From: Mortierella sp. BCC40632
Taxonomy: Eukaryota; Mortierellomycota; Mortierellomycetes; Mortierellales; Mortierellaceae
Direction: 5' to 3'
DNA length: 64,000 bases
Assembly (NCBI GenBank): GCA_011634665.1
Contig: WAEK01000016.1
Span: 124,001 to 188,000 of the forward strand
Part shown: positions 12,110-23,761 of the stretch, piece after piece
Numbering within the stretch: the stretch's first letter is position 1
Layout of the letters: the number at the start of each line of letters is the position of its first letter
Notes under the pieces: model-generated
Seen by the model: only the letters and a program-made list of their open reading frames with translations
Told to the model about the DNA's origin: nothing
The model's database searches: none
Position numbers and translations under genes: made by a program

Positions 12110-15014
12110 TTAATCCATGGGCTCATCCTTGATAAAGATCTCCATTGGCTCCATTGGTTCCTCCTTAATCGAGGTCAAAGGGTTGTTGCTGTGAACATTG
12201 CTCTTGCCAAGGCGATCATTAGTGTCCCGTGCCATCCGTGAAGCTGCCTCAGCCATCTTGAAGAAGGGATCCTTGGCCTCATACATACGCCGTGTCTTGA
12301 CAATGCTACCTTGATCATTTACACGACGGTGACGCGATTGAAGCGTACGCCGCCGGTTCATCTTTGGAATCGTCGTTGAGGAAGTGGCGCCTTGGGCGGT
12401 CGAGATGGGTCGAGATGCTGCTACCTTAGATGGCTCCAATGCAGTTGAAGTAGTCACATTCTCGAAAACTCCCACGGGCATCAAGGGGAACCGGATGACT
12501 TGCTCGTGGTTGCCTAGTCCTTTACCGCTGACCACTCGTGATGAAGTAACCTCAACATCCAGCCTCAAATACTTTTGACCCATTTCCTCATCCGTCGGGT
12601 TCGACTTGGGCATCCATGGGGGCAATTGACCATTTTCCGTGGCAGAGGCAGTGGATGGAGCCATAGAATCCATTACTCCATCCAGAGGCGACAACAATGA
12701 CAAACGAGGACGACGAATCTCTCCATTCGTAGCCTGGCTAGGTCCTTCATTAGTGAGCACACTTGAGTGGCGAAGTGAATACAACAGGTTGGTGCAGTAA
12801 AGCCATGCATCACGATCGGGTTCGTTGAACTCTGGAGCAGGCTCCACAGGACGTTTGTAATGGAATCCAACACTATTGGTCGACTCTTCTGGGGCCAGCG
12901 CTCCAGGAAGAGACTCCTTAATAATAGGCTCCTGGCGGCCGATGGAACCAACCACTTCGACCTTAGCAGCTTTCTCATCAGACTTGACAGGCTGATGACC
13001 AAGCCAGGTCTGCAGAGCGCGGTTGTCCGAGAAGACGACGAGGTCAGTCATGTTGTTAAAGTCCTGGTCTGCTGGAGGCGAGCTCTCAACGTGTCCCGAG
13101 ATGGTCGGGTTCTTTGTATACGAGTTCAATGCCCTGCCAATGATGCTATCAAGGATAGAAAGAAGGGAAGCGAGTCGAGGACGAGTTTTATCAGTCAAAC
13201 ATTCGTGGAAGACTTGGAAGCTGTGGACTGATGGCTGATAAAAGAGGTCTCTATCCTTACCTTGATCCGATTCTAGGACGCTCCAGAGAGCCTCCAACCA
13301 TGAGCCTCTCAAACTTGCCGCTTGGCAAGTTGAACAATGCGAACGAAAAGAGAATAATCTATCATCAGAATGCATTGAGAGAAGAGAGAGAAAGAAAGGA
13401 GAGGGGGAAAAAAAAGTTGAACGAGTCAGAGCACAGACCACAACAAAACCACAGACCCTAAACCTTCTAGCTCCTTCCTTTGTCAATAGTTCGCACACAC
13501 TACTCCCCTCCCCTTACCATAAAAACAACCCCTGTGGCCTTAGAGTTCAAGCCACGCTCAGTATCAACTGAGCGGCTATGGCTGTTTCGCTCCAGATCCA
13601 AGATCGTGTCTGGATGATGATGGTGACCGTGGTGGTGGTGGTGGTGGCCATGAAGGTGGCTTCCAGCGCCACCCACGTTACTGTTATTGCTACTACCTCC
13701 GGTCAAAGGACGATGGGTCAAGACCAAGATCTGATGTTGAAGTTGTTCACATTCTTGTCGAGCTGCATCTCGTTCCTCAGTCAGGACCTTGACATTTTCT
13801 TCCAACTCTGCCACACGCTCTGTCAGCTCCTGATTCGTCGTTTTAAGTATATCCGTGTGACTTTCGAGAAGACTAATGTGTTCACGTTTGCGTTTCCGTG
13901 AGAGCAGTGCCGCGGCACGGTTCTTGATCAAGCGTTCCTGTCGCTTAGCCTGGGCCGTCAGTGCAGCCTCAGACTGAGGCTTTTCATCAAGAGCCATAGT
14001 CGACTTGACGAGGACCGAGTTGGACCGCGACGTGTCCGAGGTTGGCGCAGGTATGATCGAAGGTCTGCGGAGAGCGGCGTTTGCAGCATTAGCGGCGTTG
14101 GCGGGGTTGGCAGAAATAGCGGCGGCGGTGGTAGCATTGGTGGCAGTGGTGTTGGTGACAGTAGTAGAGCCCGTGACAGATCCAGTAGAAGAAGGTGCAG
14201 GAAGGATACGAGGTGAGAGTGGTGGCGACTGCTTAATAAAGGCGTCGTGGACAGAGATGGGAGGCGAAGGTGGTGTGGGCTGTGGAGCAAGTGGCTTGAG
14301 AGGAGCCAGGGTAGGGAGAGCTGCAAGGGAAGGGGCAGGGGCGAGCTGCTTCTTGGCCCGCTTGGGCTTCTTCTCGGCTTTGACCGAGGCAGCAGGCGAA
14401 GGCGGTGCTGTGGCGACAGCGGTGGGAGCAGGCGCAATGGCTGCATGTGTAGGAGGAGATAGTGGAGGAGCAGCAGTGACGCTAATATTGACCCGAGAGG
14501 GATTGGACGGACTGTGAGGACTGTGACTGAGATTGGCTGGCAAATTGGGCGCTAACACGTTGCTGGGAAAGAGAGCTCCTGGCGCTAGTGCAGGTGCAAT
14601 TGGCTGGAGCAGAGAGGCATCCACACCTGGGAGTAGTGGCCATGTCCCCGCCGACAGTGGGAGCGAAGCCGTCGTGGGCTGTGTCAGATCAGGATAGACA
14701 TATTGCCAGTATTCGATTGGGCTGGTATCCATCTGAATGTCGGATCCTGCCTCATCGCCACTGTCCATGCAATGTTGGGGCGATCCAGAGGACTCGGAAA
14801 AGGTGCTGACGGAGGTTGGGGGGGAAGGTGGGTGTAACAGATCAGAATACTTGAGGGCACTGTCTGAATCAAAGAGAGGCGATGCGTCGAATGTGGAGGG
14901 ATGGGTGGTCTGTGTTTCGATAAAGTCGGTGGTGAGGAAGGAGAGGATCGACTCGTCCTCGCCTGAGGGATTCATGGTGATTGAGGCGGCGGATGGGCTA
15001 GTGTCGGAGGCCAT
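12110..15014 (-). CDS. Putative membrane-anchored bZIP transcription factor (CREB3/ATF6-like)
   Basis: My model has exons 15014-13518, 13358-13261 and 13220-12110, giving 2706 nt, or 901 aa. Residues 1-350 are acidic then Pro/Ala/Ser-rich, as in activation domains. The basic region is at about 356-380 (QERLIKNRAAALLSRKRKRE), with a leucine zipper to about 433. A His-rich run lies at 453-467. Exon 1 ends KATGVVFM at donor GTAAGG, and exon 2 continues IILFSFALFNLPSGK. The join makes a hydrophobic segment at about 494-511 resembling the anchors of metazoan CREB3-family factors. The part beyond it (about 390 aa) has no domain I recognise and ends with two I-K-[ED]-E motifs. In other lineages such factors sit in the ER membrane and are released by proteolysis. 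The bZIP is certain. The anchor depends on the splice model, and intron 2 is only 40 nt, which is short. Retaining intron 1 would add five residues and stop, giving a 504-aa soluble protein. Confidence 0.8.
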
Positions 15015-15770
15015 AATGGCAGGGATGATGCCAGTTGCCGTCGAGAAGTGAGAGAGAGAAGGGGGAAGAAAGGGGGCGGCAGTGAAGAGTGAAAGAGAAA
15101 GAGAAAGAAAAAAAAGAGAAAGCGAAAGCGAAAAGAGTGAGTGAGGCAGACTCCCTTTTTGTTATTCGGTCGTGCCCCCCGGCTGCAGCAGCAGGTAGTA
15201 GTAGTAGTGTCTGGCCCTCTTCTCGAGCCTTCTACAGGACGAGGCAGGGGTTTGGGCGGAGGAAGGACGAGCCCGACACCAGGCGAAGGGGAAGGGGGTG
15301 AAAAAGAGAGAAAAGAAAAGAAAAAAGAGGCGGGTCCAAGGACAGGGAGCGAGTGAAGCGCAAGGGGTGGCCAGGCGCAAAGAGGAACAGGGAACGCGCG
15401 CGCACAGGAATCGGGGAGAAATGAAGAAAGAGAAGGATGTAGGGATGTGGCCGCAGTGAGAGAATAGAAGAGAGGGGATTTGATTGATCGAGAAGGAGAA
15501 GGAAGTGTTGGATGTGTGTGTGAGTGTGTGTTGTGATAAGGGTGTCGATGATCAAAGTGAGGATGAGATGATGATGATGATGAGAGAAAAAAAAAAAAAA
15601 AAAAAAAGAAAGAAAGAGAAAGAGAAAAGAAAGCGAAGGGTAGATGGATGATCCAGCAAAAGGAAAGAATGTCATAGCCCACCCGCGGAACCAGAGAGTG
15701 TATTATTATTGTATGAAGAAGAAGATATAAAGTATAAATATATGTATTAGTGATGGTGGTGATGGTGTGC

Positions 15771-15805
15771 CCAGTCCAGTCCAGTCCAGTCCAGTCCAAT
15801 CCAGT
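15771..15805. repeat. (CCAGT)n tandem repeat
   Basis: Five perfect CCAGT units, then CCAAT, then another CCAGT. It lies about 760 nt upstream of the bZIP start codon; one unit has mutated into a CCAAT pentamer. Confidence 0.9.
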
Positions 15806-17211
15806 CTGGCGCACCTTCTCTCTTCTCTTCTCTCCCCGACTGGGCTGATTGAACCTTCGCCATCGTCATCATCATGGCTCTGACACATGTGTATGAGTGA
15901 GTATGTATCGTATCCTGTCAACCATCGCTCCAACAACCCCTGTCTGTCCCAGTAGTCTACAAGTCCCGCTCTCTGTTGGTTCTCTCCTTTTCTCTTTCTC
16001 TCTCTTTCCCCTTACTTGCCGACGCCGCTTGTTGTTGTCCAGTTCAGCCAGGAGGAAAAGAGAAGAAGCCCTTTTCTTTCCTCTCTCTTTCTCTCTATCT
16101 CTCTTTAGTATCAGGGGATACATATCGGATACAATTGTTCCAGGAACATCTCAGAACCACCTCCAATCCCCCCACCCTCCCTTCTCTCTCTTCTTTTTTT
16201 TTCCCCCCCTCCCCTTCCTCTCTCACTCGCTTATTTCTCTCACCTCCCCAGCCCCTCCTGCCCCGGCTCAACTCCTTGTTCCCGTACATGCGTCCAAACC
16301 GCATTTCTGCATACTTTGGATCGACACTCGACTGCATCTCAGGAACGGCCTGGGTGGGGGGGATAAAGCGGACAGATAGGTCGGAGGGTGGAAAAAGAAA
16401 ACGCATGCAGTCGGGCCTGCCTCGATTGGTACTTGTGATACGCCTCCTTCTCTCTCGTCCGCTCCAGAGCATTCCTTTTGTGTGCAACATGCATGTTGGT
16501 CGGTTGTGCCCTGTCGTACGTGCCAAAAAAGTGACAATCCACGGACCTGAATCCCCTCTCCCAACCACATCCCAGACGACCGAAAAGAAAACAATGAGAG
16601 CTCTCTCTTATTATTTTCACTCGTTTGCTCTCTGTTTTCATTCGCAGCAGCAAAAGCGCCTATATAATCGTATGGGATCGATGCCTGATCCCGATAACAA
16701 TCATCTTCGCCATCATCATCATCGTCGTCGTCGTCTTTGCAGGCAGTAGACTAGGCGTAGTGATGTTGATGAGAGACAGCCGATGGCCCCGGCTCAGATA
16801 GAGTCAGGCGGCCATACATTCCTTCCCCAGTCAAGAACCGACAGACAGACGGACAGACACAAGAGGAGAGGCGTGAACTGAAAAAAAAAAAAAAAAAAAA
16901 AGCCAAACTCTATCCGGCACCTGGTTCGTCAGAGAACGTTCCCCAGTGGAGGAGAGCATGACCATCGATGAACCTTGTGGAGGGGAAAGGGCTCTCTCTC
17001 TCTTTCTCTTTCTCTTTTTCTTTCTCTTTTTCTTCCTTCTTAGCTTCCTCTTTTTACCTTTTGTGCACTACCGTGCTGTGTGGTGCTGTGCCAGCTGGTC
17101 TGGTAAAAGGTCGTGAAAAGGTCCTGGTCGATTAGATGGGTAGATGGCCAGGGGGAAACAATGGGGCAGTGGAGATAATAGAGAGAAAGAGCGTAGACAA
17201 CAGACAGTGTC

Positions 17212-17213
<2 letters not shown>

Positions 17214-17246
<33 letters not shown>
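17214..17246. repeat. (GA)n microsatellite
   Basis: About sixteen GA units in a gene-free spacer. Confidence 0.9.
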
Positions 17247-17248
<2 letters not shown>

Positions 17249-18379
17249 ACTCCCTCAAAATGAGTAAAGAAAAGAAAACAAACCTGGCCAAGCCGAAGGA
17301 TCGTGCCACGTAGCAGAAATTTGGACTGTTATGCATATGACAATGGAAATGTGATTTGTCACGGTTTGCTAGACGGTTTGCGCTACTGCGTACTGTGCAG
17401 CGGTTTGATTTCTCGCTCTTTTTCTCTCTCCGTCTCTTCTGTGCACCAAACACGGCTCGCTGTCGAATCCCACGGTCGTCCCCACTCCGCTTCGCCCTCA
17501 TTCTACAACATGACTTTTACGCCTGGTGCTCCCGAGCAAACAGGCAGACTCCAGCTTCTTGACTTCTTGTGCTTACGTACATGCAGGGTGGGAGCCACAT
17601 CCTCCCCAACAGAGTCGGAGTCGTTGACAATTGACGTAGCATCTTTGTGCGGAGAGGATTTAGACAGGTATCAAAGAATGACATTTCCTAGAGACCATTG
17701 ACATGATAGAAAAAAAAAAAAAAAAAAAAAAAAAGAGAGCCAAGACCCTGTGCTCATGCATAAGTGGATCCCCCCCTTTTCCGCTTGAGATAGACTACAC
17801 AATTATAGGCTGCTTGCAGGGAGCTCTTTCAGGAGCGCGTTATTTTTTACTATCTATCCAGCGTCATAGAGAGAAGGAAAGGGGCGCTCACACCTGTCGC
17901 GCTTGGACGCTTCAAGCCTGAGACGTCCATGAGTAAGTTTAGGAAGCGGCCAAAATTGACTTGGTCAAAAAAAATCGGACATTCAAGCGTCGACGACGCC
18001 CAAAAAAAAAAAAAAAAAAGGAGTTACAATGTCACTGCTCTGCGATCATTATCTACACACAATTGCCTCGTCCACTTTGGTCAAACGCTTCCAGTAGCCG
18101 CCGTGGATGGTTCAATCCAAGCAAAAACGAATACCTCCGCACAAATGACCTTTGGATTAACAGTTGAATAATGCCCATAGATAAATACAGAGGCACTGCC
18201 CTGTCTTATTCCGTTTTTTCTTTTAGGTGTGGGAATTGGACTATTGATTGGTGTCCAATTGGGCATACTCGACTCGCCTTCCGCTGCAGGTACATCCTTA
18301 CTTGACCCAATGGCTACGACGCCGAGGGCTTACAAGGGGCTGACAAGAAGACGTAGCAGCAGAAGAGGCTTAACGGCCT

Positions 18380-18416
<37 letters not shown>

Positions 18417-18778
18417 AGAGGGACTTCAGGAGCACGAGTAGAGGAGTAGGCAGAGAAATGACCAACTCGATCGCTTGCACCCAAGGAGTAGCACCCTCTC
18501 TTGCGTCGTTGTGATAGGTTCTAGGAGGTCTCAAGTACTGTATGTCCACAAGCTCAAAAAGTATCTTGAGAAGAGGGGGGGAGGTCTAAATCCTCCTATC
18601 AGCCTGGATTAATCCCTCAGCAGCGATAACGCCTCATAAAGAGTAGTGAAACGGAGAGACGGCACCGGCGACAAGATACGTGTCTCTTAAGCTAACCATG
18701 TAGCAACAAACCTATTTGGAGTACCCTTTGGAAAGACCACTGCGAACCCGTGGCCATAATTTGCTTTGTGAGGTGGGA

Positions 18779-18809
<31 letters not shown>

Positions 18810-19347
18810 GCAGGTGGATAAAGATATCCGCATTCGGGCGGAGCACGGCCCGTTGTATAATCACGTACTTTTTTTTTCCCTACAGTATCCGCGTTGTCCT
18901 TGACCTCCGCGTACGATGCGATTCCACTTTTCGCCCTTCTCTGTGCTTTTGACCTGACCTGGCCTGGCCTTTCTCTCCTTTTTTTTTTTTTTTTTTTTCG
19001 TGGTCTCTCCTCTCTTTCTCATTTCTCTCTCTCTTTTTCTCTCTTCTCTCTCCGTCTCTCTCATCCAACTGTTCCTCTTCTTTGTTTCCTTCTCTTCCTG
19101 CCGGCACCCGTCTCACATCTCTTCTCTCTCACCTTTCCTATTCATTTCATGCAGCGGCGTTAAGCCATCTTGGTCATCAACCAGCGTGGCTTGCTTCACT
19201 TGCCGTATCCCAGCATCTTGACTGGAATCCTCAATATCACGATCTATCGAGGGATTAGTAGTGCCTATCCTACTCTCCCCTCCCACTTCCTCGCTCTCGC
19301 TCTTTCTCCCTTTCTCTCTTTCTCTCTTTCTCTCAAGAGAACTACTC

Positions 19348-21821
19348 ATGGATTCCAACGCTCCAGCCAGCACCAACGAGTCTTCAGAGGCCAGTGTCGT
19401 TACAGAAGACAAAACCTCGGCCACTTTCATGGAAACCAACCATTCAATTGCTCCAACACAACATTGGCAACAACGACGGACAAAGGAATCCTCCAAACTT
19501 GATGGCCATGATGAGGAACAGCCTTCTTCTTTGATCGACGCCACCGATGAATTGGATCCGAAGGATGTCAAGAAATTGCGTCGCAAGCTCGACCTTCATC
19601 TGGTGCCTCTTGTCTCGGTTCTTTACCTCTGCTCCTTCTTGGACCGTGTCAACATTGGTATGTTAGGAGGACATAAAAAAAATCTCGCAAAGATGAAGGG
19701 AAAAGAGGGAAGAGAAGAGGGAGAGAGGGAAGTAAAGCAGGCAAACATACTGTAAAAGGATTATCCAACCAAAAAAGCCCTGACCCTTTCTACTTTCCTC
19801 TTCCTCTTCCTCTTCTTTTTTCTTTTCTCAATAGGAAATGCAAAAGTAGCAGGACTCGCTGGTGACCTAAATCTTACTGCGAGCGAGTATAACTGGGCAT
19901 TGTCGATATTTTTCATTGGGTATTTGCTCTTTTGCCTTTTGGGCCTATTTTTTTTTTTTTTTTTTCCTGCTTTGAAAACATGAAGACTAATGATGCTGTC
20001 CACCCTTCCCCCCTCCCCCCCCTTTTTCTCAATGACGGATGATACGCGGCAAAACAAAAACAAAACAAAACTAAAAAACGGTTACTGAACAACCTATAAC
20101 AATAACACAACAACGACGATCAAAAAGATATGTTGCTTTCGAAGTTCCATCTAATCTCTGTCTAAAGCTCGTGGGCCCCAAAATCTGGATTACCTGCATC
20201 ATGGTTGTCTGGGGTGGAATCATGATGTCCATGGCCGCCGTCAAGACTCCCGAAGCCTTACTCGCCGCCAGGTTCTTTTTAGGCGTTGCGGAATGTGGTC
20301 TCTTTCCAGGGATTGTTTATTATTTTTCACTTTGGTATACAAGGAATGAACTCGCTTTCCGGAATGGTGTCTTTTTCAGTACAGCCACCATGGCTGGTGC
20401 CTTTGGTGGACTGCTGGCTTGGCAAATCACGCGTATGGACGGGATCGGAGGACTTCATGGTAAAAAAAAAAAAAAAGTCGTTGGCCATTTAGCTCGTGCA
20501 GCCTTGGGTCCTTTGGGACACGCTATTTATGACAATCTTGGCCGACTACTCATACTTTTTGTCTTTGTCTAGTCCTTTTAGACCGCAGCCTAATCCTTTC
20601 TCTATTTTTTTTTTTTTTTTTTTCTTGTGATCTCCCTACTTCGATAGGCTGGCAGTGGATCTTTATTCTTGAGGGTCTTCCAACCATCCTTTTGACCTTG
20701 GTCGTCTACGTCTTTCTACCAGACTTACCCGAAACTGCCTCCTTTTTGACAACATCCGAGAAACAACTTGCGATCCGAAGACTCGAAATCGATGCAGGAC
20801 CTGCAAATCAACGTCAATTCTCTTGGAAGGAATGTCGGATGGCATTTCTGGATTGGAAAGTATACTTGCACATGGGCATGTATATCTTTAGCACCATTCC
20901 ACTTTATTCACTGGCCTTTTTTATGCCCAGTGTGGTCATGGAGTTTCAACTCGAGTAAGCAACGCCAAGGTTGCTTCTTTTTTATTGTATTTTTTTTCTT
21001 TTCTTTTCTTTTCTTTTCTTCCCCTCCATACTTGGGCAAAAAAGAATAACAACCTTACTAACAAAATCCGAGATCCGTGTCTATCATTGCGTTATCCATA
21101 CCAGTCCAGTGACAACTCAGATTATGACTGTACCAGCCTACTTGGTTGCCTGTCTTTGCACGGTGGCGAATGCATTTTCATCGGATCATTTTCAAGAACG
21201 TGGATTTCATTTTGCAGTCCCCAATTTCGTAGCCTGTCTAGGATACACACTCTTGATCGTGACGCGTGATCAGTCGGTCGCTGTTCGATATATTTGTCTG
21301 ACTATCACGACTTCAGGAATTTTTGCTCTAGTCCCAGCCATGGTAAAGAAAAGAAAAGAAAAGAAAAGAAAAGAAAAGAAAAGAAAAGAAGCAAAGAGCA
21401 ATCAGGATATGGAAGCCCCTTCATCAATGTTCCTGCTTCTTGTTAGAAATTGCCCCTAAGCTCTTTCTTCTCTCTCTCTCTCTCTTTCTCTCTCTTTCAA
21501 TAGGTGAGCTGGTTTACTAGCAATATTGGAGGTCATACCAAACGAAACGTCGCCACAGGGGCCATCATCTCATTCGGAAACATTGGTGGAGCCATTGGAG
21601 GACACGTCTATCATCTCTCAGACGCTGCCAATGGATACGCGCATGGTCATGCTCTCAATGCTTGCTTCCTGGTCGTCTCTGGTGTCTTGGTGCTGATCAT
21701 GAAGTACCTTCTCACAAGAGAGAATCGACGTCGTGCCAACTTGACCCCAGAAGAGTTTGAGGCCGAGGCTCAAGGGGATGATTTATGTGATCTTCATCCT
21801 GGATTTCGTTACTGGACTTGA
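19348..21821 (+). CDS. MFS transporter, anion:cation symporter (Dal5/Tna1-like) family
   Basis: Plasma-membrane proton symporter of the fungal allantoate permease family; relatives carry allantoate, nicotinate, biotin, pantothenate or other organic anions. Exons are 19348-19657, 19835-19919, 20128-20459, 20648-20954, 21105-21342 and 21504-21821, giving 1590 nt, or 529 aa, the usual size. A soluble N-terminus of about 80 residues precedes LDLHLVPLVSVLYLCSFLDR, the first helix with the family DR motif, followed by VNIGNAKVAGL. Further hallmarks are the helix-4/5 segment AARFFLGVAECGLFPG, YYFSLWYTRNE, and in the second half QIMTVPAY and TGAIISFGNIGGAIGG. The C-terminus ends with the cytosolic LTPEEFEAEAQGDD-type tail. 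The acceptor of exon 3 is preceded by AAAAA rather than pyrimidines, but the frame and protein sequence require it. Intron 5 contains an (AAAAG)n tract beginning next to its donor. The substrate cannot be assigned. Confidence 0.92.
21345..21390. repeat. (AAAAG)n tandem repeat in an intron
   Basis: About nine AAAAG units just inside the 5' splice site of the last intron of the MFS transporter gene. Confidence 0.9.
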
Positions 21822-22381
21822 AACCTCTATCCCAAGAAAGAAAAAAGATTTTAGACTAGGAAGGACATTCTTGACTAGGCTTGATATGGGAAGAGAGAGC
21901 TGGGAGAACGTTTTGTTCTTTTTGATAAGCCGAGTAAAAATATCATAGGTTGTCTTTTTTTTTTGAGAACCTTTGGAGACAAACAAACAGCAAAGAGAAA
22001 TACTATGGGCCAATCGCAGTGGCCCAAACTCAACGACCTCCCAAAGGGATCGGTGCCTGAAAAAAAAAATACTCTTTTGCTGTTGGTTGTTAGTGGAGGT
22101 CACTGGGGGTTGGCTAGACAAGAACGAAGCCAGAATGAGCCTTGTAAAATATATTTTACGTAACCACCCACCCCACTTGAAAAGCTTCCACCTTGGCGAC
22201 CGGCTTCAGAATTGCAACGATATTCGTCAACGTATAGACAGAGATTTTTATTCAAGTTTACAACAAAACGACCCTGGTTGCAAGGCGCTTTTCATTTTTT
22301 TGTTGGGATGGGATGCGCAAAACGGAGAAAAAAAAAGAAAAAAGAGAGAGATATGGCTTTCTAAGGAGATCAGAGAGACAT
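21822..22381. other. Convergent spacer between the MFS transporter and EF-1alpha
   Basis: 560 nt between two convergent stop codons. It holds both 3' UTRs. No gene seen. Confidence 0.6.
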
Positions 22382-23761
22382 TTACTTCTTCTTGCCAGCC
22401 TTCTCAGCGGCCTTGGTGACCTTGCCACCCTTCTCGGTCTTCTCAACGGACTTGATGACACCGACGGCGACGGTCTGACGCATATCACGGACGGCGAAAC
22501 GTCCGAGAGGGGGGTACTCCTGGAAGGACTCAACGCAGAGAGGCTTGGAGGGGACCATCTTGACGATGGCAGCATCACCAGACTTGATGAACTTGGGGAA
22601 CTCCTCCATGGCCTTACCGGTACGGCGATCAATCTTCTCGAGGATCTCAGAGAACTTGCAGGCAATGTGGGCGGTGTGGCAATCCAAGACGGGAGCGTAT
22701 CCGTTGGAGATCTGACCGGGGTGGTTCAAGACAATGACCTGAGCGTTGAAGGAAGCAGCCTCCTTGGCGGGGTCGTTCTTGGAGTCAGAGCAGACGTTAC
22801 CACGGCGAATATCCTTGACGGAAACGTTCTTGACGTTGAATCCGACGTTGTCACCGGGGATACCCTCAGTGAGGACTTCGTGATGCATCTCAACGGACTT
22901 GACCTCAGTGGTGACGTTGGAGGGGGCGAAGGTGACGACCATACCGGCCTTGATGACACCGGTCTCGACACGACCGACGGGAACTGTTCCGATACCACCG
23001 ATCTTGTAGACATCCTGAAGGGGAAGACGGAGGGGCTTCTCGGTGGGACGGGTAGGGGGCTCAATGGCATCGATAGCCTCCAAGAGGGTCTTACCCTTGA
23101 AGGAACCGGCCTTGGTCTCCTTGGTCCATCCCTTGAACCAGGGCATGTTGGTAGACTCGTCCAACATGTTGTCACCGTGCCAGCCGGAGATGGGGACGAA
23201 GGCAACCGACTTGGGGTTGTAACCGACCTTCTTGACGAAGGTAGAGACTTCCTTGACGATTTCCTCGAAACGGTCCTGGGACCACTTGGTGGTGTCCATC
23301 TTGTTGACGGCAACGATGAGCTGCTTGACACCGAGGGTGAAGGCAAGAAGAGCGTGCTCACGGGTCTGGCCATCCTTGGAGATACCAGCCTCGAACTCAC
23401 CAGTACCACCGGCAATGATGAGAATGGCGCAGTCGGCCTGGGAAGTACCAGTAATCATGTTCTTGATGAAATCACGATGTCCGGGGGCATCAATGACGGT
23501 GACATAGTACTTGGGGGTCTCGAACTTCCAGAGAGCGATATCAATGGTAATACCACGCTCACGCTCGGCCTTGAGCTTGTCAAGAACCCAGGCGTACTTG
23601 AAGGAACCCTTTCCGAGCTCAGCGGCTTCCTTCTCGAACTTCTCGATGGTACGCTTGTCGATACCACCGCACTTGTAGATCAAGTGGCCGGTGGTGGTCG
23701 ACTTGCCGGAATCGACGTGTCCGATAACGACGACGTTAACGTGAGTCTTCTCTTTTCCCAT
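22382..23761 (-). CDS. TEF1: Translation elongation factor 1-alpha (eEF1A)
   Basis: GTPase that delivers aminoacyl-tRNA to the ribosomal A site in the cytosol. It is a single uninterrupted coding exon of 1380 nt, or 459 aa, the normal length. It starts [20 protein letters not shown] and contains the G1 loop GHVDSGKS, G3 DAPGH and G4 NKMD, domain 2, and the lysine-rich C-terminus ending AGKKK. An open frame runs a few codons further upstream, but MGKEK is the universal eEF1A start and is chosen here. Just upstream on the transcript strand lies CTGTTAG followed by AATGGG, which looks like a 3' splice site. This suggests an intron in the 5' UTR ending two bases from the ATG region, as is common for this gene. 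Codon use is extremely biased, with GTC, ACC, AAG and GGT-type codons, as expected for one of the most highly expressed genes. The long open frame on the opposite strand is a by-product of that bias. Confidence 0.98.
   Translation of the reverse strand: MGKEKTHVNVVVIGHVDSGKSTTTGHLIYKCGGIDKRTIEKFEKEAAELGKGSFKYAWVLDKLKAERERGITIDIALWKFETPKYYVTVIDAPGHRDFIKNMITGTSQADCAILIIAGGTGEFEAGISKDGQTREHALLAFTLGVKQLIVAVNKMDTTKWSQDRFEEIVKEVSTFVKKVGYNPKSVAFVPISGWHGDNMLDESTNMPWFKGWTKETKAGSFKGKTLLEAIDAIEPPTRPTEKPLRLPLQDVYKIGGIGTVPVGRVETGVIKAGMVVTFAPSNVTTEVKSVEMHHEVLTEGIPGDNVGFNVKNVSVKDIRRGNVCSDSKNDPAKEAASFNAQVIVLNHPGQISNGYAPVLDCHTAHIACKFSEILEKIDRRTGKAMEEFPKFIKSGDAAIVKMVPSKPLCVESFQEYPPLGRFAVRDMRQTVAVGVIKSVEKTEKGGKVTKAAEKAGKKK

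Larger units (their letters stand above)
15015..19347. other. 4.3-kb gene-free region (5' flanks of bZIP and MFS genes)
   Basis: This is the spacer between two divergently transcribed genes. It is rich in CT/GA tracts, T-runs and A-runs, for example about 24 A at 17710-17733 and about 33 T at 18382-18414. I found no frame with a recognisable domain and no convincing exon series. The parts beside 15015 and 19347 probably hold the promoters and leader sequences of the two genes. Non-coding RNA cannot be excluded by eye. Confidence 0.55.

Noticed and set aside
13221..13260. HAC1/XBP1-type unconventional (IRE1) intron in the bZIP gene
   Set aside because: The 40-nt segment has ordinary GT and AG ends, and I do not see the CNG|CNG cleavage loops expected of IRE1 sites.
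12110..13498. A separate gene of 462 codons downstream of the bZIP exon
   Set aside because: It has no ATG start; its first 50 codons are intron-like pyrimidine sequence. Splice sites and phases join it to the bZIP exon instead.
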